Part shown: piece by piece, positions 10,981 to 23,580 of the stretch
Layout: each line of letters opens with the position of its first letter
Numbering within the stretch: the stretch's first letter is position 1
Source: Saururus chinensis
Taxonomy: Eukaryota > Streptophyta > Magnoliopsida > Piperales > Saururaceae
NCBI GenBank assembly: GCA_035235625.1
Contig: CP141149.1
Location: 27,211,753-27,275,752, forward strand
Length of the DNA: 64,000 nucleotides
Direction of reading: 5' to 3'
Notes under the pieces: generated by a model
What the model was told of the DNA's origin: nothing
Database searches by the model: none
What the model saw: only the letters and a program-made list of their open reading frames with translations
Position numbers and translations under genes: made by a program

Positions 10981-11335
10981 GTCTCTCTCTCTAGATCTCC
11001 CTATCTCTCTCCTCTCTCTCTCCCCTATCTCTCCTCCCTCTCTCTCTCCTCTCTTTCTCTCTCCTCTCTTTCTCTCTCCTCTCCGCTCTCTCCCTCCTCT
11101 ATCTCTCCTCCCTCTCCTCTCTTTCTCTCTCCTCTCTGCTCTCTCTTTCTCGCTCCTCTCTCTCCTCTCTCTTTCTCGCTCCTCTCTCTCCTCTCTCTTT
11201 CTCGCTCCTCTCTCTCCTCTCTCTTTCTCCTCTCTCTTTCTCCTCTCTCTCTCCTACCTCTCTCTTTCCTCCCTCTCTCCATCTTATTCCTCTCACACTC
11301 CCTCTCTTCCCTCCCCTATCCTCTCTCTCTCCTCT
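10981..11335 (+). repeat. pyrimidine (CT-rich) tract in CACTA-like copy 2
   Basis: Nearly pure C/T on the plus strand with a TCTCTCTCCTC-type unit. It is roughly complementary to the purine tract 430 bp to its left, so the two could pair as hairpin arms. Confidence 0.85.
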
Positions 11336-12018
11336 AATTTTAAATTTTTAAGATTTTTTATTCTTTAAAATTAATTTTAAAAATAAAAAAATAATTAAAT
11401 AAAAATATTAATAGCGACACATAGTTATATATGTCGCTATTAGTATTAGATATATGTCGCTAATACGTGTACTAATAGCGACGTATAATGATATACGTTG
11501 CTATTAATATTTTATTTTAATTTAATTTTTTGATTTTAAGCATCGCTAATACTACATTTTATTGTAGTGATCTATTGTATAGAAAAGGCTCACATAGCAT
11601 GTAATAATACTGATATATGTTTCTTTGGTTTTATAAAAAATTGCATTTAATGAAGCATGCATTATAGAATTTTTTTGTGGCATTTATTGGGGTGTAGGAT
11701 TTTTGTGGTATTTGTTGGGGCCCTTATATTTGGTGAGGCCCTAGGCAACTCCCTAAGTTGCCTAGGGGTGGTCAAGCCGGCCTTGTCAATAATACAACTG
11801 CAGCCATTACATATGAAGTATGAGTGTGAGACTTTGATATCATGTTTTTTAAAAATGTACACGTACGGGTTTCATGTTCATGAATAGAAAAGGTGGTAGA
11901 CCGAATCGTAGTTATTTTGCTTGTTTATAACAATGTATAGTAGATATTGCTTCATCTCTTAACTTGTTTTGTTATGATCTCCACCCTTTCCATAGTAGTT
12001 TTTGCTCTCTCTTGGACC

Positions 12019-12154
12019 CATGGAAAGCATATTGACAGATACGAGGGCGTATCGGTAGATATATACCCGTATCGGTCGACATCGATATAGTACGAGGGGA
12101 GGTATGCCCCCCACAAGATTTTTTATATGTATCGATGTATCGTATCAATACGTC

Positions 12155-12236
<82 letters not shown>

Positions 12237-12822
12237 ACTTAAATATATTATTATTTTTTTATTTTTAAAATTAATTTTTTTAAAAATAAAAACACAATTC
12301 AGACTCAACCTCTTCGAAGGTTTAAAGAAGACAATGTTCTTATTATATTAAAAATATTTTAAAAAAATTATATGAAATCAATACAGGTGAGTCTATACAA
12401 TTTATATAATTATTTTTTTTCTAAATATAGTACTTCACAATTATGTATTTATTTAAACATTTAATGTATGAGTTTCTCCATGATATTCGTGTGACTCATA
12501 TTAAATATCTTATTTGGTTTCAAAATAAACTAATTTTAGAATACTTAGTATAGGACGGAGGGAATAATACTTTGCATAGGACGAAGGGAGTAATAGTATA
12601 TGGTTTTAAAATGAACTAATTTTATAACACTTGTAACAGTTGATATGGCCTTTTATGGTTTTATTATGCTTTAAAAAATATATTATAATTATATATTATT
12701 AGTTATAATATTTTTTTATGTGTATCAAAGGTTTATGACTATTTTGGTGTATACCAAGTGTATCATCAGCCCAGTATCCATGATTATCGATAGTGTCATC
12801 CGTATCGATACTACCTTCCATG
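12019..12822. mobile_element. hAT-like MITE, CATGGAAGG family, copy 2
   Basis: It starts CATGGAAAGC and ends CTTCCATG. The flanks CTTGGACC (12011-12018) and CTTGGTCT (12823-12830) match at six of eight positions. The interior matches the copies at 487-1199 and 53832-54554 (GTATCGATA motifs near both ends, AT-rich centre). It is longer because of a dinucleotide expansion at 12156-12232. Confidence 0.8.
12156..12232. repeat. (AT)n microsatellite
   Basis: An uninterrupted run of about 38 AT units inside the MITE. The open frames it creates are not genes. Confidence 0.95.
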
Positions 12823-12903
12823 CTTGGTCTTCAAAAGGATGAATATGGCCTGGGAAAGTCACCATGATCGTAATGAAATAATGATTTTTCATAAGTATCA
12901 TAG

Positions 12904-12932
12904 GATGAATATTTCTTGAAAGGTCACACTCA
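12904..12932 (+). pseudogene. left part of a host exon split by the copia insertion
   Basis: An AG acceptor (12902-12903, after TATCAT) precedes GATGAATATTTCTTG, which reads D-E-Y-F-L-K-G-H and runs into the target duplication ACTCA. The frame continues after the copia element at 38353 with nothing added or lost if one copy of ACTCA is ignored. The product is not recognised. See the right part at 38353-38440. Confidence 0.4.
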
Positions 12933-13427
12933 TGTAGAGTGGCATACCAGTGGAAGCGGAGTGATGGCTTGAGCCCTAGGGGTGGCACCTTGAGAAAAAT
13001 CGAATCTTTAAATAATTATCTCTACTCATACGTATGAAAAATTATTCATATAAGCAATAAACATGATCACTCAAAGTTAATAACCTAGAGGGTCTAACAC
13101 AACATGGATCTACTTTGTTTCTCATAGCCCACGGAGGTCTGAGCCTCTGTACGCAGCCATGCCCACAACAGGGTAGATCCCTCAATAACTACGAGTTCAA
13201 CCATTGACACTAATTCTAGAGTTGGGTTTCACAAAGTAAATATGTGCACCCTAGTCACATGTTGTGTGTGTGTGTGTGTGGGTCCCAAGAGAATATGTGT
13301 CACAATGGGTCATGTGAAGTAGGCCTGACCACCCCCACCATCCTTAGACCCCGTGGCCTATATTGGCTCACCTGAACTGTGAACAAGGATGGACCATATG
13401 GACTTAAGTTTGAACCATGGTCTAACA
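12933..13427 (-). repeat. copia 1, 3' LTR
   Basis: Read on the minus strand it runs from TGTTAGACCATGG to GCCACTCTACA. It matches the 5' LTR at 35213-38347 at both ends (GAGTGGCATACC...GGGGTGGCACCTTGAG, and the CCACCCCCACC...CATGG block) but lacks about 490 bp of its middle. It also supplies the empty site GGGTGGCACCTTGAG for the solo LTR nested in the 5' LTR. Confidence 0.8.
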
Positions 13428-13782
13428 TCCCCTACTATGGTAAAGGGCTCATATGGTCCAACATCGACTAGCATTCATCCTATCGAAGATCAATGTTATG
13501 AGCATGACATGTAAATGGATCCATCGTTAAGGCTTTAATAAACGGATCCTCCAACATCTTAGTACTAGGAATATGACTCACAACCACTTTTCTTCTTTGT
13601 AGCATGTCGGATATATAGTAGTAATGCATTTTTAATGTGCTTACCTCTAGTACTGATCTTCATGTTTTTGAGTGTCAATATTATAGCCAAATTATCATAA
13701 TAAATCTGGACAGAAACATCAGTCAAGTTTTCTAATCCCAATCTACCTAGAAATTTCTTTATCCAAACTACATGTGAAGCTA

Positions 13783-14118
13783 TTATATTGCATACATAAA
13801 CTCAGCTCTCATCATAGACTTAGAAATACTATTTTGTTTCTTACTTGCCCAAGATATAGGCCTGTCGTAAAAAATTAAGACAAATCCGGTAGTAGATTTA
13901 TTGTCATCTGGATCACCTGCATAGCCTAAATCATTATATCTAGCTAATAACAAACTTTTCGCCTTATAAGTGAGTTTTATATTCTTAGACCCTAGAAGGT
14001 ACCAAAATATTCTTTTTACTGCTTGCAAGTGTTGAAGTCCAAAGTCTGCTGGGTAGCGGCCGAGCAAGCCTACCACAAAACCCAAGTCAGGTCTAGTACA
14101 AATCATGGCATACTTCAA
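13783..14118 (-). pseudogene. copia 1 RNase H region
   Basis: The 111-residue frame contains MKYAMICTRPDLGFVVGLLGR, then AVKRIFWYLLGSK and GYAGDPDDNKSTTGFV, ending with SWASKKQNSISKS. These are the standard landmarks of copia pol between reverse transcriptase and the RNase H end (TRPD, VKRILRYLKGT-like, D-W-A-GD-like, S-W-S-S-K-KQ-like). The D in the DWAGD position is preserved as part of YAGDPDD. Confidence 0.8.
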
Positions 14119-14183
14119 GCTACCAATAGCTTATGCATATGGCACTAACTCCATTCAGAGTCTATCTTCCTCTATCCAATGAG

Positions 14184-14940
14184 TCATACTCTTAGACAAC
14201 ACAATACCCTTATATATAGGGGATTCAATGATCTTCCAACCAATGATATTGAAATGTTTGATAACACTCTCTCTATGTATGACTTTTTAGATGTACTTAG
14301 CTTTCTAACCTTTCCATCCCTGTTAATTTTTATCCCAAAGATGTAGGATACCTCACCCATGCCTTTCACTCAAACAAGGTTTTGATCCATTCTTTTAAAC
14401 TGACAATTATACTTAAGTCATTCCCCATTAAGAGTATGTCATCTACATAAAGTGACAATATCATATACCTAGCCCCATCCCAGAAGGTATAAACACAGTG
14501 ATCATACTCATTCACTATGAACCCCCATATTCACTAATCACCTTGTGAAAAGTAAAGTACCATTGCCTTGGAAATTGTTTGAGGTTATATAATAATTTTA
14601 TTAACTTGCACACCTTGTATTCATCTCTAGGAACTACAAAACCCTCAAGTTGTTCTATGTAAATCTCCTCCTCTAAATCTCTATTTAGGAATGCAGTCTT
14701 CACATCCATCTAGTGCAATTCTAAATCAAAGTAAGTAACGATTACTAAGAGACATTTGATTGAGACAAATTTTAACACAGATGAGTATGTCTCCTTAAAG
14801 TCCATCCCATATACTTGGGTAAACCCTTTAACAACTAATCTCGCTTTGTACTTATCAATTGACTCATCCGCCTTAAACTTTTTTTTTAAGATCCATTTAT
14901 ACCCTATAGGTTTTCTCCCTTCAGGTGGATCCACCATCTC
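14184..14940 (-). pseudogene. copia 1 reverse transcriptase
   Basis: Three broken minus-strand frames make up the domain. At 14937-14710 are IGYKWILKKKFKADESIDKY and KARLVVKGFTQ. At 14709-14515 are [17 protein letters not shown] and [13 protein letters not shown]. At about 14470-14390 is the catalytic LYVDDILLMGND. The YVDD box is intact, but frames change and stops occur between blocks, so no polymerase can be made from this copy. Confidence 0.85.
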
Positions 14941-15388
14941 CTAAGCCTTATTCTTTAGAATTGGAATTCATTGTCTCTTGAATAACATTTTTTCCATTCT
15001 TGATCGTCTGAAATATTTAAAGCTTGCTCAAGGGTAATTGGTTCATCTAATGTGATGTTATCTTCCCTTAACATTATACAAGTCCCTCAACTAGGTTGAA
15101 GGTCTTTTTCCCTCAATGCCCTTGGTTCCTTATTTGTTTGTTTGACCTAATCCAATTACTTCTTCATGGTAGTACTAGGACCAATCACTTTTACTATCTT
15201 GAATAAATAACTCTTTTATTATATATTTTTGGATTTAATTTTTCTTCTAAGAAATAAGTGTCTCTAGAATCTATAACCCCCAGTATCCCATCTATGTGGT
15301 GACCACAAATCTGTACCCCTTAGAGTGGCCAAAGTAACCAATAAAGTTGCACTTTATAGTCTTAGGGTCCAGCTTAGACGTATATTGG

Positions 15389-16150
15389 TTAGGCACCTTT
15401 ACGCGTGCCCTTGATCCACACTCTAAGATGTCCTAAGCTTGGGTGTTGACCTGTCCATAGCTCATAAGGTATATGTTGGACTACCTTTGTGGGTATATGA
15501 TTAAGAATGTACACAATGGTGTTTAAAGCCTCACCCAAAAAATTGGTTTCTAATTCAAAGTAATTTAACATTGATCTAACCATATCCATAAGTGTCCTAT
15601 TACGCCTTTCTACTACTCCATTTTGCAGTGGAGTGTAGGGGAGTGTAGATTGATGCACTATTCCCTTATCGGTACAGTCATCTTTAATCATATAAGAGGT
15701 GTGCTTGCCACCCCTATTAGTCGTTAAGACTTTGATCTTTCTGCCTGATTGGGTCTCTACCTCAGTTTTAAATTCCTTAAAGTTAACTAGGGCATCTGAT
15801 TTTCTATTTATTAGATGCATGTTCTTGTATCTTGAATAGTCATCTATAAAAGGTTATAAAGTAAGTCATGTCTTTGTGGGTCTTAATATTCAGGGGCCAT
15901 AAATATCCAAGTGAACTACCCCTAATAGTTCATTTCCCCTTTGTCCCTTTTAGAAGGATTGTCTGCTTAGCTTTTCCTCTATGCAATCCTCACACATGGT
16001 CTTTAGATATCTTGGGTAATAACCCTAAATTTGACATTCTATATAGCTTATCTACATTGACATGACGCAAACACGTGCCAAAGTAATACATCATCCACAA
16101 ACAAAATAAAATACTAAGAAGAGGCCAATTCATAAGAAATAAATGACTCG
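15389..16150 (-). pseudogene. copia 1 integrase
   Basis: The N-terminal zinc-finger region survives around 16090-15960 (LRHVNVDKLYRMSNLGLLPK, then a CEDC-type pair). The catalytic core at 15820-15389 has TLPYTPLQNGVVERRNRTL with the final Glu present. The second catalytic Asp has changed: the usual DRGGEY-type block reads TTNRGGKHTS. The element is therefore catalytically dead as well as frameshifted. Confidence 0.8.
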
Positions 16151-16174
16151 AAAATATCAAGACATAATAGTCCA

Positions 16175-16670
16175 TCAACTAAAGTAGTTGTAAATAATAT
16201 AACCACTCATGCCCACTGTGGCTTTATTCCCTTTGAATCTGACCTCAATTCCCTTTTTGGTGAGATCAGGGATGGTGATCAAATTCCTCCTAATGAAAGG
16301 AGCAAACAACACATAAGTCGGGACTAGGGTTGACCTTTCCTTTAGAGTGATCTTATATGTCCTCATGGCCTCCACATCGCAATAGGTATTGTTCCTTATG
16401 TAGATCTTGTTCTGTCTAGAGAAGAGATTGATCACCCCACCCTTGTAACTAGCCCTTAGAGTGTGACACGTGGACTGTGGCTCCAGAGTCCAGCTACCAA
16501 GTGTTCTCCTTGATATCAACAATCATAACCTCAGATACAACACATACTACCTCTTTGTTCTTACCCTTGGTGTTGTTGACGATGATTTGGTCATCCTTCT
16601 CAGGACAGTTATCCTTTAAGTGACCTACTTGGCCATACTTGAAATAAGCACCCTAGGGTTTGTTATTCCC
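16175..16670 (-). pseudogene. copia 1 protease and zinc knuckle region
   Basis: The protease motif (normally W-x-L-D-S-G-A) reads W-T-L-E-P-Q-S-T at about 16490-16460, so the active Asp is lost. About 150 bp upstream in reading direction, a CCHC knuckle is recognisable as Y-F-K-Y-G-Q-V-G-H-L-K-D-N-C, with the first two Cys replaced by aromatic residues. Such changes are expected from deamination of old methylated copies. Confidence 0.6.
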
Positions 16671-16749
16671 TATGTCACTGCCTTTGTTCTAAGACTTATT
16701 TCCCCTTTTCTTGAAGACTTTCTTCTTTAAAGGTTCAGGCCCCAATTCA

Positions 16750-17400
16750 CCCTTCTTTCCACCTATAGATCACAATAGCAATCCCTGAACCATTGACATG
16801 GTTCTTGCTTTTTTACTCAAGCTTAAGCCTGGCAGTCAAAGCCTCCATTGTCAGCTTCTGGTCACTCATTTTGAAGTAAACATCATACTCTCCCGGAATT
16901 TAGGGAGGTTGTTAAAAATTGTTGACACCTAAACTCCCTCAGAGATGGGTCATCCAAATTATCCATGTCATCAATTATGATAGACATGACACTCAAGTGC
17001 TCATCACATCATCCCTCTCTTTCATCCTTAAATCCTAATACTTGGAGTGTAGCATCTTCTTATGAACCTCTGTCTGCTCCTCATACCTCAGAGAGACTAC
17101 CTCGAGCATCTCTTTGGCAATTTTAATCTTTTCAAAGAGCCTCTCCATCTTAGACTCTATGAACATCAGAATGGTGAACCTAGCCTTGTTGTCATCATTA
17201 TTCAGCTTTTCATAAGCTTTCTTATAAGTAGTAATGTAATTCTCTAGGCAAGGCTCAATGACTTGCTCCATGACATGAGCCAAGTTAGAAAAAGTGAGGA
17301 TATGGTGTGCCATCCTCTTTTACACTAGATAATTATCTACATTCAACTTTTCAGTCTTCCCCAACTTAGAAGTAACCATTTTACTTGCCATGATACAAGA
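16750..17400 (-). pseudogene. copia 1 gag region
   Basis: A 92-residue helical frame (17313-17035) includes LENYITTYKKAYEKLNNDDN and a charged coiled-coil-like stretch. A short ATGGCAAGTAAAATGGTTAC start is seen at about 17391, after which the frame breaks. Position between leader and protease, plus helical composition, identify it as gag. Sequence similarity alone would be weak. Confidence 0.5.
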
Positions 17401-18203
17401 AAATAAATTACAAAAATAAGACAATGCCACAAAGGAGTAAATAAAACGATATGACCAAAAACTACTTTATTGATTATGGATATGGCTCACTTAATCTAAA
17501 TCACAACAACAATCAAGTGTGTTTTATGCTGAAACAAACAATATAATTACATATAACCAAAGCTTAAACCATAAGTAAGCGAATTGTCTAATTAAACTAC
17601 CCTCAACTCCATAAGGTAAGTTTAATTCAACATGCAAGTACTTATGCAAATGTGTTATGCCACCCCTTAGGTATACATTTCAGCAAGAAAACACATATAA
17701 ATGTTGCAAGAATATCTCTTTTTTGTCCAAGCAAAAGTTTGGTCTTTTCACCCTTTAAAATCACACTAAACACAATTAATTATTAATCACCCAAACAACA
17801 ACTAAACATGCATAAAAATGATTATTTATATTGTAAACAAAAAAAAGCACAAAAATTAGCCTTGTGAATTGACCAAAAAGCCCTTTGGTATAGTTTGGTC
17901 AATTTCCACAAAAATTCAATCCAAATAATCAATTAAACATCCACAATGCAGTCAATTATTCAATAGGGATAAAAAATAAATCTAAGCATGTAGAGTGAAT
18001 AGGAATTTTTAGTTTGAACACAAAACACAAGGGGCAAATTTATAAAAATGCCCTAGGGCATACAAAGCCCAATTGGATGATCAAAATAAAAAAATTCTAG
18101 CAAAGTAAATATGTAAATCAACACATATAATATTTAATTTCACTCCAATAACAAAATCTCCATCATGAATGAAGTACAAAGATATTAATTTAAGGTTTTC
18201 CCC
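17401..18203 (-). other. copia 1 leader (untranslated part)
   Basis: AT-rich non-coding DNA between the gag start and the nested solo LTR. It resumes at 35126 after the nest and runs to the primer-binding site. Nothing else is visible in it. Confidence 0.55.
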
Positions 18204-21200
18204 AATATTGTAATGTCCTTGATTTTTCAACGTTTTATGTGATTTTTCTGCTATTTTTCTGGTCATTTTCAGCGGGAAAATATGACACTTCGATGTATAT
18301 ATATTTTTGTATTTGACCTCAGTATTATACCCGTAGAGTCGGGTGTGAGGCTTAGTCCCAGGCCGCAGACCTTGTCGGGCACTTTTGGCGTAAATTTTGG
18401 AGGTACAATGTGTAAACAAGAGGTTAACGCATGTTGAAAAAAAAAGATATATATAAATATGAAATCCATCGACCAAATTCCAGAAGTTTCGACGTCCAAA
18501 TTTTTTTACATCTAGTAACTTTGTGAGAATATTCGAGTGAGTTTCCGGTAACTCAATTGTCCCTCCTCCGTCGTCAGATTTTGCCGATTCTTGTCGGGAT
18601 TCTCTTTGCCTTACCACCACGAGTTCATAGGTACCGGCTATGACCACCGCCATGTCCTCCTTTCTCTTCCACGATATGCCGGTCTTTTCTTTAGTTTTTC
18701 TCACCTTGCAAATTCGTTTTTGGGCCGTAGAAGGGCGATTTTGCTGTCGTTTGCAGCCGCCTTCAACTAGACTTATCTTCTTTTGCCGCCAGGAATCCAT
18801 AGGCATCAGCCAGAGCTGCCACCATGCTTTCCTTACTCCTCTGCGAGCTATTGTACTTTATCTCAATTTTGTTTCCTTCTTACTATGTAAAAAATGATTT
18901 TGGCCGAGACGACTATTTCGTCGCCTTTGTCGGCTGTTTTCGATTAGCCACCACTTCTCCATCCCATGTGTGGCTGGACCTACCTCTTATGCCCCCTCTG
19001 CTCCTCTCCTTTGCCCGGTTCCACCTCCGCTTCACTATTCCTCTATTTTTCTGCCTAGTTAGACACTTTGGATGTGTCTCGGGTCGTTGCCATCGGATAC
19101 AACGAGGGCCAACCCCACTTGGCCCGATTATGCTTCCACCTAGAATGGGCCGCTTGACCTGCCCTATGCCGTGCGAGATGCATAGCTCCCCGCACCAAAT
19201 GTGTTGGTTGTGGATGACGATCGGCGATGTTACCATTTTGGTCAGCCACCACCTCTTGGCCCTAGCTCAGTTGCCCTTTATAGGCCTTAGGCTGCCACCA
19301 TCCAACCCATCTCGCCCTAGAGTGGCGCTTTTTGGCGTCACGTGTGCATTTCAGGGCTTAGGCACCGTTTTTGTACTACCTAACCATCGAGTGGTTCTGT
19401 CACCGAATGGATTTGACACCAAAGCCCTCCTCCACTTCTTCGTCCTTGAGTGTCGCCCCATGACCTCCACTCTTATGTGGGCCTTTGTATACATGAAATG
19501 GATGCCGTTGGGTGTTGTCCATGGCCGATTTTGACGTCTTGCAGCCATCTAAGTACTTCTCAGCCACCAGCCGACCTTCAATTTGTCTATCTAAACTTTC
19601 GGTCACATCTGCCACTCTTTGGCAAGACCTCTCCCAGCCGCCCCTAGTGTGCTGCCGTGGATTGCGGATTTTGCCGCGTTGATCCGTGTCACCCCATTTG
19701 GCTGTGGTTGCTTCCGACACTTCCTAAAACCTTGAGACAACAGCTCTCTCAACTTGGCAATGCTTTTGGTAGCTAACTCTGCCACCGTAGTGTGCTCATC
19801 ATCAAACATCATAGATTACGAGGTAGGGGAGCTTTGAACTCATAATTTCATGATAGCATATTTTGAATGTATAGTAGCATGCTAGGATTGTATGATTTAA
19901 TACTTTGGATGTTTAATCATGATCCATTTGCATGATGTAAGAGAATAAATTATGCCATGTTGAAATGCATATGATATGCATGTGAGTTGTAAGTATGTTT
20001 TACGTATATGGATTATGTATGTGCCAATGATGACTAGCGAGTATGTTGGTATGCTACATACGTGTATTATGTATGTGCTAGTGATGGCTAACGAGTATAT
20101 TGGTAAGTTACATATGTAGACTATGTGTGCGTAGAAGTTCGGGCGATGAATGGTTACGGTGGCAGAGGGTTTGGTACGGATTTGTTGTGGATGTGTGGTC
20201 GTATAACAGAAGACAGCGAATGTAAGTTTGATAGGTGAGGATTGGAGCGGATTGTTTGGTTTGGATTGGAGCATATGTTGGAGGATTGTCAGACAGTAAG
20301 AGTGTTGCATAATTGTACAAGCATAACGTACATATTATTAAGTGAAAAGTAAACATAATAAGTGAGGTATTAGTAAGAGGGTGATAACTAGGGTTAGCTA
20401 TGAGGAACTAAGTTTGATGACTTTTGAGTGAGATATTTTGGCCATAAAGTGGATGGCAGAAATTGTATGAATATGTAGGGATTTGTGTACGGTGAGCTAT
20501 GTTGTGAGTTGGACGTGTTAGGTGAAGTCTGTTTCCCTGATGAACTAAGGTTTTGGATCAGGCTCAACTTCAGTTTGATCAGTGGAGCACTGTATGTTTG
20601 AGAGTTATTATGGCATAATTGTATCTCATAGCTTACTTAATTCAAACTTAAATTATAAGCAAAGCTAATGATAGCGTTGTGAGTTTGAGACTTGAGGGTC
20701 AACAAATTAAGTTTTGTATTTGCCGATAATGAGTTAACTGAGCATTTCTCATGTCTTACTATGGTATTTATCCTGCGGGATCTTCACTACAACAAAATTG
20801 GGTATTAGCGACACTTATATAAGCGTTGCAATACTATGCATCGCTAAAAAGTGATAATAACGACATATAAAAAACTGTCTAAAAAAACTAATATTAACGA
20901 CGCATAATACTAAGCGTCGCTAATGGTAGTCTATTAATGATGCATAACTCCAAATGTCGTAATACTTAAACTTTTAGCGACGCTTTGATAAGCGTCACTA
21001 AAAAATTAAAACTATTAACGACGCATTTTTACAAACGTCGCTACTAGTTTCAACAATAGCGACACTTGTAAATAAGTGTCGCTAATAATTCTCAATTTTA
21101 AAAATAAAGATAAAAATAAAGAACTAATAGCAACACATATGTTATACGTCGCTACTACCTAATAGTAGTAGCGACGTATGGTAATATGCGTCACTATTAA

Positions 21201-21234
21201 CCTTGGTAGTAGCAATGCATAGTTACATGCGTCG

Positions 21235-23580
21235 TGTGACGACCCGACCCGAGCCGGGCCCACAAAAATCACTAATAGGAAATTTTCTCTTTCCTTGAGC
21301 CAGGAATTATCGTCTGAGTGCGAGAGTTACAACGTTCGTCTACGCACTACGGAGCTTTAAGGCTTCCTCGTACGTAGACTTAGGTTGTACACACGACGAA
21401 GCTTCATAGTTCGTCGCGTGTAAAACAAAATAAATCATATTATTATAATAATTTGGATCGGGCCAACGTTGCCTTGCCGTTGGTTGCCTACGTACGTATT
21501 GGCTATTATCCCAATACGATCGGATCCGAACGTAGTTCTGCCTAATGGCTACTACATACTACAAACATCACAAAATCATACGTATAAAATACATATCTCC
21601 GAATATTTAATCGGAGTATACAAACACTCATCATATATCGGAGTCAAGCGGAAGTTAATAAATTAACGGAATCGTACATCTCGCTCTACCATAGAGCGGG
21701 ATCGGAATCTCATACACGTATCTCGCTCTATCACTGAGCCGAGACCGAGAACACAAATTACACGTCTCGCTCTACCCTAGAGCGAGACCACACACGTCAT
21801 ATAAGTATACATCATGGCATCTAGGCACATAGCATGACATATAGGCACATAGCATGATATATAGGCACATAGCATGGCATATAGGTACATAGCATAGTAT
21901 ATAGGCACATAGCATGACATATAGGCACATAGCATAGTATATAGGCACATAGCATGGCATATAGGTACATAGCATAGTATATAGGCACTTAGCATGACAT
22001 ATAGGCACATAGCATGGCATTTAGGTACATAGCATAGTATATAGGCGCATAGCATGGTATATAGGCACATAGCATAGTATATAGGCACATAGCATGGCAT
22101 ATAGGCACCTAGCATGGCATATAGGTACATGACATAGTATATAGGCACATAGCATAGTATATAGGCACATAACATAGTATATAGGCACATAGCGTAGTAT
22201 ATAGGCACATAGCATAGTATATAGGCACATAGCATAGTATATAGGCACATAACATGGCATATAGGCACCTAGCATAACATATAGATATATAGCATATATG
22301 TATAGTAGCAGGATACAGAGTTGCTTACTGCCCTTATGTCTCGTATAGTAGAGGTACACGGAGTTGCTCACACGAGCATCCTTCCCTTCAGATCCGAAGA
22401 TATTAGACGGAGCTTCCTCTAGCCTTCATACGTTCCTCGTCTTGTACAGAAAGACTATGTATAAATGTTCTCCTTGCCGGAGACTCTTCTCGTTTCCTGT
22501 GCCCGTGAGTGGCGGACAGAACCTCCCCTAGTATAGATTACTTCTCTTGATGTAGCTTGGCAACTTTGGACAAAATCCCGTCTTGCTCCGGGCCCATATT
22601 TCTTGTTCGTTGCTCGAGGATGACGGGTGGAGCCCCTCCTTGTCTCGGGGCATTTCCTCCTTATACGGTTGCCGAATCAAGGAACGGACCTCTCCATCGC
22701 GTAGAACATACTTGATTTAGTCAAGAACGCCTCTTGGACTGACTAAATCGGAGTTGGGATGACCAGAAACAGAGAAAACGAAGTTCGTCGGTGCATGAAG
22801 ATAACGGGCAGGACCTCCTCTTGTCTTGGGACGTTTCCTCATCATACGGTCTTCAACTCAAAGAATGGACAGCTCCATTGCGTAGAACATACTCGATTTA
22901 GTAGGAAACGGGTCTTGAACGGCCTTAATCGGCCTCAGAATGGTAAAAAACGGAGGAAATCAAAATCTGACTGAAAAACAGGAAGAATGGGGGTTTTATA
23001 GACCCCCAGCGCGCCGAAATCGCGGCGCCACGCTGCCATTTCTGGCGGAACCGCGGTTTTGGCGGCGGCGCCCGCCGAATTCGCGCGCGGGTCGCGCCCG
23101 CGGGTTACGCGGGTCGCGACCGCGCGCGATCCCGCGGCCCGCGCGGAACCGCGGCGCCCGCGGTAACGCGGGCGCGCGTCAGTCGCGCGCCGCGCGCCGG
23201 CTTAACTCGATTTTCTATTTTTCTTTTTTATTTTTATACTTAAATTTACAAACGCGCGCATCTTTCTACCCCGGAATCGGATTCGCGCGTTCTAGGTACC
23301 GTTGGACTCGTATCTTCGAGCCCTTCGATACAAACCCACTTAAAGCAGCAAAACACACTATTTCCAAGTGGGTCCCGCCTATAAAGCACGTTTCTCAAAT
23401 ATCGTAATTTCCGGTCCCGACCTCTGTTTCGCGCGTTCTTCGAATCATTATGCTCGTAATGCCAAGCTCTACCTGGCTATGGGTATTTCATCTAATGAAA
23501 ACCCTTAATATTAATCTCAAATTACCGAATTACCCCTTAACCCTCCCGGGTTAAGCGTAACCGAAAAATGGGTCGTTACA
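21235..23580 (-). mobile_element. solo LTR, TGTAACGACCC family, copy B
   Basis: Minus orientation: it reads TGTAACGACCCATTTTTCGG from 23580 and ends GGGTCGTCACA at 21235. The flanks CGTCG (21230-21234) and CGTTG (23581-23585) differ at one base. The TATA box (TATAAAA) is at 23000-22994, followed leftwards by copies of the GACTAAATC-type segment, a long 20-bp minisatellite and hairpin motifs. It is inserted in a subterminal repeat of the CACTA element. Confidence 0.85.
21795..22290. repeat. 20-bp minisatellite in solo LTR B
   Basis: About 24 units of ATAGGCACATAGCATGGCAT with scattered changes. Because 20 is not a multiple of three, all frames give the same Cys/Tyr-rich pseudo-peptides. These are not genes, and the array is not CRISPR because there are no spacers. 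Confidence 0.9.

Larger units (their letters stand above)
9074..11569. mobile_element. CACTA-like non-autonomous element, copy 2
   Basis: The right end reads ATTGTAGTG, that is CACTACAAT in reverse, the CACTA terminus. The left end near 9074 is decayed (CAAGTGATAATATATAG) and no 3-bp duplication could be confirmed. Both arms are packed with inverted subterminal repeats of the form TTAGCGACG...CGTCGCTAATA, with spacers of about 10 bp. In order it holds subterminal repeats (9090-9520), a GC-rich block with a minus-strand TATA box (9540-10111), a purine tract (10190-10548), repeats (10570-10980), a pyrimidine tract (10981-11335) and repeats (11405-11550). It has no TNP-type transposase. It is related to the larger element at 20785-32608, which has the same blocks in the opposite orientation. 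Confidence 0.7.
8361..11785. mobile_element. hAT element with nested CACTA-like insertion
   Basis: The left terminus is CAGGGCCGGCTC and the right terminus reads CAAGGCCGGCTT in reverse. The perfect 8-bp duplication TCAATAAT flanks it (8353-8360, 11786-11793). These are hAT hallmarks. Once the CACTA-like segment (about 9074-11569) is set aside, under 1 kb of its own sequence remains. None of it encodes transposase, so it is non-autonomous. It sits just downstream of the HMA stop codon and has lengthened that gene's 3' region by 3.4 kb. Confidence 0.8.

Noticed and set aside
12933-17400. Integrated plant virus (pararetrovirus)
   Set aside because: The pol order (integrase before reverse transcriptase), LTRs, 5-bp duplication and tRNA-Met site identify a copia retrotransposon.
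18081-18806. 241-codon minus-strand ORF
   Set aside because: It crosses the border between copia 1 leader and the solo LTR, so it cannot be an old gene.
18824-19534. 236-codon ORF
   Set aside because: Lies in the GC-rich part of a solo LTR, overlaps other long frames on both strands and resembles no protein; the matching part of the second LTR copy is not in the window, so conservation cannot be tested.
21795-22290. CRISPR-like array
   Set aside because: Contiguous 20-bp units without spacers, inside a plant LTR; it is a minisatellite.
21772-22371. Cys/Tyr-rich ORFs (up to 163 codons)
   Set aside because: Produced by the 20-bp minisatellite, which stays open in several frames; no independent coding signal.
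22940-23407. 155-codon Arg/Ala-rich ORF
   Set aside because: Composition effect of the GC-rich part of solo LTR B, on the strand opposite to its TATA box.
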